Origin: Neofusicoccum parvum
Lineage: Eukaryota; Ascomycota; Dothideomycetes; Botryosphaeriales; Botryosphaeriaceae
Direction: 5' to 3'
DNA: 64,000 bases
Assembly (NCBI GenBank): GCA_020912385.1
Contig: CP087219.1
Location: forward strand, 1,736,001-1,800,000
Below are positions 22,301 through 29,739 of the stretch, piece after piece. The stretch's first letter is position 1. Every line of letters starts with the position of its first letter. The notes under the pieces are model-generated. The model saw only the letters and a program-made list of their open reading frames with translations, did not search any database and had not been told where the DNA came from. A program made the position numbers and the translations under genes.

Positions 22301-23055
22301 TGTTTGTGATCCAGCACTTTCAGCGCCTGGAGCTCGTTCTCAAAGGCATCTATAGCCCTTTTGTCACGCACATGGTTACTGGTTCGATGAATGCGTTTTC
22401 TTGCGAACTCTTCCAAAGTGGCTCTACTCATGATCCTGTCGACGGTTCCGAATGCTCCGTTTCCAAGTATCTCAATTGACTCGAATTGGCTGCTCACTTG
22501 GTCCTCAACCTCGCAGTGCAAGTGTTGAGCGCCGCGGATCTCCAAATTCTTGAGATCTTCCTGAAGCAGGACTTTCATCTGAAGCTCGAGAAATTTGGCC
22601 CGGTCGGTGCCTTTAATTGACTTCGGAAGGTTTCCACGTGTGTAGGGAATGTAGTGGTCTGTCAGCCGCTCTTTGACAAAACATTCCATAGCTTCTAAAC
22701 AATTCAACCACCATAAGATGCAAAAGGTCCGTGGTCGTAACCGCCAGTCTGATCTCTCACTGCGACCGAGAAGCTCAGATATCCGTATCATCGTGGAATC
22801 GCGCAGAACAGTTTTGAGTGCATGGTAGTCGCCAGGCTTGCCAAGGACCACCTCGATCCCACGCATGATTCCTGGAGAAAAGGGACATTTGAGACTTCGG
22901 CGGGAGGAGCTTTTTGATTTTGTATGAGGTACAAGTTGGAGGAGGGTCCCATCGTCAGAGGGGCAGTCCTCGACTGAAGGTGGCTGATATCCGACCATTT
23001 TTGTGAATTCCGAGGTCAAACAGAAGAAGAGGAAAGTCAAAATCCTCTGCATCAT
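19318..23055 (-). CDS. Protein kinase / AIG2-GGCT-like / ankyrin-repeat fusion protein
   Basis: One intronless frame of 1245 residues. Residues 191-470 are a Ser/Thr kinase domain: glycine loop GNGAFGTV (198-205), Lys220 in FARKRI, the catalytic loop RHKDIKPKN (Asp318; lysine replaces the usual arginine of HRD), DFG 335-337 and APE 363-365. A low-complexity acidic linker follows. Residues 662-855 read as an AIG2/gamma-glutamylcyclotransferase-like fold: FVYGRFMFPSVLRAI, TPAALHGYDRWKPRG, RVQGFLIRGLTDEALRYLD, ETVQADTYVWN. About 921-1042 are ankyrin repeats (GTALQAAASLGDDDVVNLLL, YGSPLMASAVGSRKAVTKIL). The tail is basic and proline-rich. A second possible start is Met20 (22998). I am sure of the kinase and ankyrins and fairly sure of the middle domain. 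It is convergent with the Zn2Cys6 gene, 300 bp between stops. Confidence 0.88.
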   Translation of the reverse strand: MMQRILTFLFFCLTSEFTKMVGYQPPSVEDCPSDDGTLLQLVPHTKSKSSSRRSLKCPFSPGIMRGIEVVLGKPGDYHALKTVLRDSTMIRISELLGRSERSDWRLRPRTFCILWWLNCLEAMECFVKERLTDHYIPYTRGNLPKSIKGTDRAKFLELQMKVLLQEDLKNLEIRGAQHLHCEVEDQVSSQFESIEILGNGAFGTVDRIMSRATLEEFARKRIHRTSNHVRDKRAIDAFENELQALKVLDHKHLVELISTYTDPTSVGLIMKPVADMDLESYLRSDQPLAKRKACMRPFFGCLANALRYLHDNNTRHKDIKPKNILVKGKDVYFTDFGTARRWNGDGNGSTSGPNPARTPRYCAPEVANHDRRDTASDMWSLGCVFLEMATVLGGRTVDDMKAFYESYGTQSSQYWYNQDATSEWIERLRYDYKSSEDGIVLQWVQWMLNPNPRDRPDSHQLLSEILYHEGETTFICSTCMCEHDVSFSKTAQQEDSERFTPDSHIKEMDATHVPSKAFDKDSENITRKQPFDQKDQTPVNENEPASEVPELKAEKKTVRFIEQVETPHSTHNTPVVTDRRFVLLSANRRPEPTTEEPEEKYEDTEEDLLNLTVPDALQQPSVEHDSFSIPRSTFVPSYVLASSNRFTRQEVSLSDYRGRKNLFVYGRFMFPSVLRAIAAKSINGEYSKMHQRRLFPTSDDWVKINQSLKHAAEAMTPAALHGYDRWKPRGIDCAVLQESKASKAVAKEITLSGYPKPPTQPGRVQGFLIRGLTDEALRYLDLLLTRKRALLKRLRFRANENPEDDHNGNKVLMRRREVSTQIRLKCGRLETVQADTYVWNDDVYGLCAAWDPERFIQGPGLRSLSTCAKDWTTEERELASTMRIDYVLPGDILCSHVLKNQPDRVASLLSKSRVDPDAPCRVFGTALQAAASLGDDDVVNLLLDYGADADGRGGRYGSPLMASAVGSRKAVTKILLKERADIFVGGGRYVSPLYQAVGHSDWAIAQLLLDNGAWLYEGYEELLDLAAEMRDPDMKRLLVDYDVQNIHCRLPAYANIPLRSSGVRSTSGSLGGVVLSEIWALCGKSGSWKGVKGVQVARAALEAGASPEVLQLARKAWNPVSELFSLLRRETKEAIEEQRRRLGENKSLADVMFERVAGSSTSKQENTSRSKRSTRKSHSGTKKASWSDGRYQSKGENFPPPPRDPPPYPGTSKKVHWTPYNRGDNQAYRDSPPPYPGSRRDHRSS

Positions 23056-23831
23056 GGATCCTTTTAACTATCGATGATATCCTTGAGGTGGCTGAGCATG
23101 CGAAGGAAGACGTACTCGGCCGCGGTCAGATGGCAAACTCCGATAGGGGCGGTGCGAATTAGCATCGATGGTAACAATCTGCCTCGCTGTCAGCCTTGCC
23201 CGAAGCGCCACTCTCAGCTTGGCATCAGCCAAAGCTACACCTCATGATATCATAGTTCCGGTATCATAAAGGGAAATGTGCAGTATGCACATACTACCTT
23301 GAGCAAGCGCTGTAGGGCTGGCTGAACCTGGATGTACGACCTTGGTCCGACAAGCAAGTGTAATGGAGACGGAAGTACCACTAAATGAAACTGCATAACA
23401 TTCTAGGAATGGTTACCGCGTTTGCCGCTACGAACAGTAGTTGCTTGGCATGCAAAGCCACCGCCGTCTCGCTTACTTGCAGCCTGATGGTTGCCTGATG
23501 GCTGCCTGTTCAGCCTCATTATCAGCAGCCTTGCATGATGTTTGTGTGGCGTCGAGGCTGAAGCAACCATATGGGTGATGACGTTGTGGCTTGAAATTTG
23601 TAGCCTCCTATAGCTTACAAAACATAAACAGTACTTGCTACTTCATAATCCAGTCTCGTGTTGCCAGCGCTACATTCTCTCCCCATATTGTAGCGCCCGG
23701 ATAACCGGAACTCTACTTCTCCGGATCCGCACGCTCCACAGCCAGTACTTAAGATGCGGTTTACTCAGTCACATCTCACGTCATTCCCTCCAACTTTCGT
23801 GAAACGACCTAATTCAACCTAATCTTTCAAC
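23056..23831. promoter_or_regulatory. Divergent promoter, kinase fusion and GFA-type gene
   Basis: Start codons face away from each other over 776 bp. The region is moderately AT-rich with a C/T-rich leader (about 23770-23830) before the GFA start. A TATA-like element was not clear. No gene is seen. Confidence 0.4.
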
Positions 23832-24305
23832 ATGTTGCACGGCAGCTGCCTCTGCGGACAGCTTCGCTACGAGATAGACCTGGCGGAAGACGACGCACGG
23901 AAAGTTCGTATTGCATCTTGATTTATTTATACCGTCACTGATCGTTCGTAGACTTCTACATGTCACTGCCGGTGCTGCCGCAAGATCACCGGCGCAACTA
24001 CTTCGCTCAATCTCGCGGTCCCTCTCAGCGCCTTCAAGCTGTCATCAGGAGCCATGAAGAATAAGACAGTCAAGCACATTGATGACGGATTTGAGTTTTT
24101 GCTGGCTTTTTGTGAAGACTGTGGAAGTCCGATCTATGCTCTTCCAGCGAATTCGTCTCCAGAAGTGGCTTTTATTCAGGTCGGGACCTTGGACAGTGTG
24201 GAGCCTTTGAAGGCGATCCCAGAAGTGGAACTTAATGTCAAGCACAGATTGGATTGGGTTCGAGAAGTTGACGGAGCAATTCAGAGGAACGACTACGTGG
24301 ATTAG
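23832..24305 (+). CDS. GFA-type (glutathione-dependent formaldehyde-activating-like) zinc protein
   Basis: Two exons (23832-23903, 23952-24305) give 141 residues, normal for the family. The N-terminus GSCLCGQLRYEI carries the first cysteine pair, the post-intron CHCRCCRKITGA is the family signature, and FCEDCGSPIY supplies the last zinc cysteines. Members bind two zinc ions. Some act on S-hydroxymethylglutathione, but most fungal copies have no proven activity, so the substrate is unknown. The intron starts GTTCGT. The ATG at 23832 lies just before the conserved start and follows a pyrimidine-rich leader. The miniature LTR element lies 155 bp downstream. Confidence 0.88.
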
Positions 24306-24460
24306 TGTTGAGACGATTTGTTCTCAGTGTCGGATATCAAGCTGCGCTTTCATTTTGTTGGACCTTCCAAAAGCTGCTTAAGGGACTAGGTATCTATCAA
24401 GTTTAAAATGAAGGTTTCGCACCTTTTGTGATCCTCAGAGCTCAATCTCTGATAGTCTGG

Positions 24461-24528
24461 TGTCGAACTTGCAAAAGTACGACGCCGCACTGTTACTAGT
24501 GCGTGCTAATATGCCTTATATGCTGACA
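24461..24528. repeat. Left 68-bp terminal direct repeat
   Basis: It begins TGTCGAACTTGC and ends TATGCTGACA, and differs from the right copy at one position (A for G, near 24498). Confidence 0.9.
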
Positions 24529-24769
24529 CACCCCCTCACCTGTGGCGAAGTGCTTGAGGCACAGGTGGAGAGTCTGAAACATGAATTGTTGCTGAATTGT
24601 GGCTACTCGTGGTGAAATTGCTCTGAAATGCTATTCTTGCTGTGGTTCGAACTCTTGAACCTTGATGAAACTTGGGACGGGGTACACCAAACCCCTTGTA
24701 GTAGGTTGGAGGGGAGCCACCCCCCCACTCGACCATGATTGCAGTGGCATGCGCTTCCGGGCTCATAAC

Positions 24770-24837
24770 TGTCGAACTTGCAAAAGTACGACGCCGCACT
24801 GTTACTGGTGCGTGCTAATATGCCTTATATGCTGACA
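24770..24837. repeat. Right 68-bp terminal direct repeat
   Basis: It is the same length as the left copy with a single substitution, and it is followed at once by the TCTGG target duplication. Confidence 0.9.
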
Positions 24838-25668
24838 TCTGGGCTTACACCAGATCTTTGTCGCTGAATCTGGCGAAAGCTTTCCATTTCTCAAACCCCT
24901 ATCTATTGGCTTGTCTTCATGCTTCCAATAGAATTTCATGAGCAAAAATACCAGCACAACCTTGATCTACGTGCTAGCAAAAACCTTCCCAGTGCAAGAA
25001 TGCTTGTCATGCCCAAAACATAATGATCGCAGGTTGTCGTGACAAATTATCAACGCGTCTCTTTTCCTGTTTGCTCACAAGCATAGGTGGAAAAAAAGAG
25101 AGTCAGGTGAGATCCAAAAGCAAAAGGAGGGCATGCGGGAGTATTTCGTTTTTTGATGATCGTCGTGGTGGGTTATATCCCGACGGGCTCCACCCCTATT
25201 CTCGTGTTTCGGCTAGTACCGCAATGGACCGGCTTCCGGAACGATGAGTACGAGGTATTGGCACGCGGAGTTGGAATATTCGAGAGCGGATTTTGGCTGT
25301 CAAACAAGTGTTGGCAATTTTGACTCTTTTATCTGTAGAGATAGCGGCAACAATTTAACAATGCACGCGGTCGAAATCATGGGAGACTCGATCTCCGTGG
25401 CGGATGTCCAATAACGCGTCCCAACCACTGGCATCTGATTCATAAAACTAAACCCACTGCGCGTGCGGCGAGAAATCACGTATACAAAAGCGGGAATCGC
25501 CTAGGGATAATTGCAATCGTCTAATGGAACCACGTTCTATAACCCACAGCTTATACCTCGTTTGTGAAGGATACAAAGGGGGAATTCTTTTCCGTTGCTT
25601 GATCTTTCAACAGTGTCTCTGAACCTGACACAGTTACGGCGTAGAAGACAGGAAGTGACGCACATGGC
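24838..25668. other. Intergenic, no gene seen
   Basis: This lies between the miniature element and the stop of the PRISE-type gene. Short unrelated frames only. The sequence is moderately AT-rich. Nothing else was recognised. Confidence 0.45.
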
Positions 25669-27058
25669 CTACCCATTGCGGACCAAGTTAGACTTGGGCA
25701 GTATACCGGCATTCTCGAAAGCCTTGAAGGTCCCTGACCAGCACTCCATCGCAGTGTCGTACCTCGACCAGCCGTACCTACGCGCCTTCGTGACGCTCGG
25801 GAAGATTTGCCACTGCCTCATGTCTGCCCATTCAAGGCCTTGCCAATTACACGAGTCAAACGCCTCAACACTCCCGCCGTATTTCTGCACGATGTGCTCC
25901 CACACATGGCGTTTGTCCTTGACCCACTCGGAAAGCGGGCAGCCAATAAGTGCAACCTCATCGATCTAGCCAAGGCGTGAGCGAGAGCCCCAATATGGCA
26001 AATGGAAGATGGACTAAGAGATCATGGGCTACAAATACTTACTTGGATGCCGAAGTAGGCAGCCAGCTCGCGCCAGAAGTACCTAAAGACTACCGGGTCG
26101 CCGGAGGCGTGGTTGAAGTCCTCGTTCTTGGTGCGGTCGCTGGTTGTAGCCCATAAGGTCATGTCCGCAATGCTTGGAGAATAAGAAATGTCGTCGGCGG
26201 CATCGAGGAAAACCTGGGAACCAGGAAAACCCGCGGCTATGCCCAGCTCTTTGCAAATCAACAAATAGATTGCCCAGGTCATTGACATGTTCATGCCATT
26301 GGCTACAAGTGGAAAGGTTAGTCTGTGCGAGCTCTACTCTGTTGTAGACGGTATAAAGTACCTTGCGGAGTATAACCGATGATGCCAAAAGGACGTATAA
26401 CGTTATACGACCATTGCTTCCGTCTCTGCTGAGCTTCTCGCATGTAGTCCTCTTGTTGATAGTAGAAGTTCAGCCCCTTATCTTCATAGCGGCCGATGTC
26501 TTCAGTCACGGGCTGCTTGGTAGGACCCAAGTGAACACCGTAATGCTATGACAGGAGTTAGCAAGTACTTTCAATGCTCACGCTGTAGATATCACACCTT
26601 GCCGCCAGTCTGGAGGCACACCCTCTCCAGTTTCGGGCAGACCTGCTCCATAACGTCCATGAAGTTCTTGAACAGGGGAACGTTCTTTTCTGCAAGCTTG
26701 GAGAGATCATCGTTGTGCACATAGGATGTAAAATATACATGCGTCACGTTTTTGCAAGGGCTCTTCAAGGACTCCGAGACCTTGTCCCGGGGCTCAAGGA
26801 AGTCGGCGGCGACGAATTCGACGCGTGGATCAATCCACATCGTAGGCGGAGGCCTGCGCGAGGACACAATAATCTTGGACCTGGTCGTGATTTTGTCAGT
26901 GTCAGAAACCCCACAGAGGATGAGGGAAGCAGAAATCACCATTCCGTCGGTGGCTGCTTTATCAAGTGCTCCACAATGGCATGGCCACTGATACCATTGC
27001 ATCCGCTGACGAAAGCAACTTTTGGAGCCCTTCCACTGAGCATGTTGGGAACAGCCAT
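25669..27058 (-). CDS. PRISE-type short-chain reductase (atypical SDR, NAD(P)-dependent)
   Basis: Five exons (27058-26940, 26880-26598, 26545-26362, 26302-26043, 25965-25669) join in phase to 380 residues. The nucleotide-binding strand carries GCNGISG, a form of the TG-x-x-GxxG motif typical of the progesterone 5-beta-reductase/iridoid synthase-like group. SSRRPPP, VTHVYFTSYVH, LQTGGKHYGVHLG and WSYNVIRPFGIIGY are further family landmarks, and several are rebuilt by the splices. It likely reduces an enone or ketone in a small molecule using NADPH. The substrate is unknown. The start at 27058 (MAVPNMLSG) places the Rossmann strand at the usual distance. Longer in-frame upstream sequence is not conserved. 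The acceptor of the last exon could be shifted by 9 bp. Confidence 0.87.
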
Positions 27059-28018
27059 AGGGAAGTCGGAAATGGAGAGACGAGTACAGATGCAACGGAA
27101 GGTGGACATGCCAGTCTCCTTTAAAAGCAGCGCTGCTTCTATCGGCTTTACATACTGAGACCATGATACAAATTCCACAGATCCACACCATTGCAGTCTT
27201 CGGACCCACCCACGGAGTCCTAAGTTGCGTCAGTATCGGATGGAAAGGGTCATGGTGGATTTGCCAAGGGCGGAGGACGGAAACTTGGCAGCACAGCCGC
27301 CGACGAACAAATCACAGAGAGGGCGCACTGACGTCTCTAGCGCTCTTTAGTACGCTTAGAAAACGGTTTCAGGACGCGAGATAAGCCCGCTTTCTTATGA
27401 CCCGACAGTCAAGGAAGAGAAAAATATGGCACAAACGCCGGGTTCCACCGCAGCGGTGAAGGCTCGGACGTGTGCACTAGTGGAGCCCAGACAACTGCCT
27501 AACACGAACCGTCGTCCCGCAGATGCACTACTGCAAAGTACGCTACTACTACCGCTTATTGCCGGAATTTAACACTGGCCAATCGCCGAGCCAGATGTGG
27601 AAAGCCTTCGCTCTTGGGGCCCCACTCGTCCCTGTCGCAAATACCGGTTGTTTCCCACCTCTCAGGCAACAGCCACGTACCTGCCCATCCCTCAATCCCC
27701 AAACATCACGTGTGGCATACCAGGCAAATGTTGCAGAAAATCACCGTCGGTGGTATGGTGCGGTGGAACATTTTTTCAAGTGAACAATGAGAGTCACAAG
27801 CGCCGAATTGCTGATATTTCATGGTGCAACGCTTCATAGCGGGCGTTTGGTGGATATAAAGACAATATGAGCTGGTAGCAATTCTACTTGATACTAACAA
27901 AACGTTTGCGAACTAATCCCATAAAGCTCACGTCCCTTTGAACGTTACGTTCGAGATCGGTTTACAGTGCCATCTATCTGATAATGCCCCATTAACGGAA
28001 GCTTGCAGATGCAATTAG
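27059..28018. other. Intergenic, about 1 kb
   Basis: It holds the promoter of the PRISE-type gene and the 3' region of the DNA glycosylase gene, both on the minus strand. Scattered short frames have no motifs. Confidence 0.45.
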
Positions 28019-28990
28019 CTATGAAGCCGCGCTTTTTTGTTCAAGAGCGAAACGCTTCCAAAAGTCGCAATTGGACAGAACACCCGTCCCGTTACCCCGA
28101 CACGAGGAGCACTCTCGCCCATGAACTATGAGCTGATAGTGCAATGAAAACTTCAGCTCATCGGGAATGCGAGCATTCAAGTGCGCCTGCGCGTTCTGAA
28201 CGCTGGCGTCTCGCGGCCGCCACCCCCACAGTCCAGAAATCCGGAAGATGTGAGTGTCCACCGCGAACCGGGTCCTGTTCAGACAGATGCTCAACAGGGA
28301 ATGCGCGCATTTCGGACCGAGCCCCCAGTAACTGACAACCTCCTTCACCACCTCCTCGTCCGACATGTCCAGGAGATGTTGAAGGTCCCATTGGCCGTGT
28401 CGTGCTTTGACGTCCTCAAGCAAGCCCATGAGAATCTTGGATTTGCGATTTTGCATCCCTCCGGGGCGAAGGGCGTCTCGGAGCTTGTCGGCTCCTCCTT
28501 CTATGATGGCGTCGTAGGCGAATGTTGAGCCATACACTTCTTTCATGCTGTTCATGGCTCGCTTTGCGTTGGCCCAGCTGGTGGCTTGGCTGAGGGCAGC
28601 AACGACGAGTGCATCCATCACACAGGAATATTCCATGTCCTGCACCGGTGCGTCCGGCTCGTGGAAGTTTTCGCGGACCTTGTCGCCGTGCAGGTCCTCG
28701 AGAATGCCGTGCGCCACGTAGCACTCCTTCCGTGTGGGCGAGGTAAAGGATGGGTATGGAGACGTGTCGGAATGCTGAGACCAAGTCTTCCACTTCTTAT
28801 CTGAGAGCTTCTGGTTGGCTTCAGGGTACTCCGGGCGTCGCGGTTTGCTTTTCGAGGAACCATCGTCCTTCGTGCTAGTCCTGGCACGTTTGGAAAGAGT
28901 TGTCGACTCCCCGAGTGTAGCTGCGCGTCGTTTGGTGGCCTGAGGAAATCGAGAGGGCATTCGGCTACGAGTCATCATCGGATGTGACAT
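28019..28990 (-). CDS. HhH-GPD DNA glycosylase (endonuclease III-like)
   Basis: A single exon of 323 residues from the ATG at 28990; the frame is open upstream without an ATG. The first 100 residues are basic and low complexity, with nuclear-signal-like KRRAAT and SKRART. The catalytic region has a helix-hairpin-helix GLGPKCAHSLL with the lysine used by bifunctional glycosylase/lyases, followed by the GPD loop FAVDTHIFRISGLWGW with its catalytic aspartate. A C-terminal C-x2-C...C (ECSSC...NC) resembles part of the iron-sulfur loop of endonuclease III, but one cysteine of the usual four is missing. It would excise damaged bases from nuclear DNA. The exact lesion is unknown. No intron is needed. 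Confidence 0.85.
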   Translation of the reverse strand: MSHPMMTRSRMPSRFPQATKRRAATLGESTTLSKRARTSTKDDGSSKSKPRRPEYPEANQKLSDKKWKTWSQHSDTSPYPSFTSPTRKECYVAHGILEDLHGDKVRENFHEPDAPVQDMEYSCVMDALVVAALSQATSWANAKRAMNSMKEVYGSTFAYDAIIEGGADKLRDALRPGGMQNRKSKILMGLLEDVKARHGQWDLQHLLDMSDEEVVKEVVSYWGLGPKCAHSLLSICLNRTRFAVDTHIFRISGLWGWRPRDASVQNAQAHLNARIPDELKFSLHYQLIVHGRECSSCRGNGTGVLSNCDFWKRFALEQKSAAS

Positions 28991-29284
28991 CTTCGGACGA
29001 TGGATTGCGGACAAGCCTTGGACAGGGTGTGGTGAAACGGTTCACTGACTCCGCAGAACGAGATCGAACTGGGTGCGAGAAAGCTAATGAGTATTGGCGC
29101 TAAGTATGTTTGATCCTTCGGTATATAAAACGATTCCGCTAGCCCTTCTGGTATCTACCACCAGACGAGCACGGTCTAGTTGTCACAGGCAATTATTACC
29201 AAGCACCCCCTAGTACATGGGTTCGAGTCTGGGTCGGGTCAAAAACAGATGGTACATAAAGAGTCTGTTCTATCGAGCTAGTCA

Positions 29285-29399
29285 CGTTTCCGGGAGTATG
29301 ACGCGGTTCCTCCCGATGCACGTGAAGTAGTGGTCAGTACGCGTTTCCGAGAGTATGACGCGGTTCCTCTCGATGTACGCAGGAAAGCGGCTAGTACAT
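29285..29399. repeat. 57-bp tandem duplication, two diverged copies
   Basis: Copies start at 29285 and 29342 and share the core GAGTATGACGCGGTTCCTC. Most early differences between them are transitions (G/A and C/T). The 3' halves are more diverged. Confidence 0.7.
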
Positions 29400-29413
29400 G
29401 CTAAGCATGTACT
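29393..29413. repeat. Perfect inverted repeat (9-bp arms, 3-bp loop)
   Basis: AGTACATGC and GCATGTACT flank TAA. It lies at the downstream edge of the tandem duplication and at the border of the AT-rich stretch. It could form a hairpin. Confidence 0.7.
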
Positions 29414-29739
29414 GGTTAGATAGTTTTGCTCTTTCTTTTTATCACTCTTCCGCCTACGATCATTCATCTTTCTATCGAATAAATTCAAGGTATATTAAAC
29501 ACCTCTAACTATAGTTTTAGCCTAAGTATAATAGTAAGCTTTACGCTTTGTACAAGCTCTTCTTAAAGCTACTACACATATAATAACGTTATAATCATTG
29601 CTATTGTACTTCAGCCGATTTAGCCTGGTTGAAAATGCTATGGAAAAAAACCTGAAGGAATAGGAAAGACCAGAAATGGACAAAGTAAGAGAGAACCCCC
29701 ACCAGCCTGCCATTCAGGCTTCCAACGATTTTCGACGAA

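Larger units (their letters stand above)
24461..24837. mobile_element. Miniature LTR-type element (TRIM-like) with target-site duplication
   Basis: A 377-bp unit bounded by two 68-bp direct repeats that begin TG and end CA. It is flanked on both sides by the same 5 bp, TCTGG, at 24456-24460 and 24838-24842. That is the signature of LTR-retrotransposon integration. The 241-bp interior encodes no protein domain, so the element must have depended on proteins supplied in trans, as TRIM elements do. A tRNA-type primer site right after the left repeat is not obvious. Only one base differs between the terminal repeats, which argues for a fairly recent insertion and for no repeat-induced mutation of this copy. 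Confidence 0.85.
28991..29739. other. Repeat-bearing, partly AT-rich intergenic region
   Basis: It contains the glycosylase promoter, a 57-bp tandem duplication, a perfect hairpin and, from about 29440 to 29660, a conspicuously AT-rich stretch dense in TpA. The last looks like a decayed, possibly RIP-mutated repeat, but no protein remnant could be read. Confidence 0.45.

Noticed and set aside
29155..29245. tRNA-like GGGTTCGAGTC sequence
   Set aside because: A B-box-like motif is present, but the T-stem does not pair and no acceptor stem complement is found upstream, so no tRNA can be folded.
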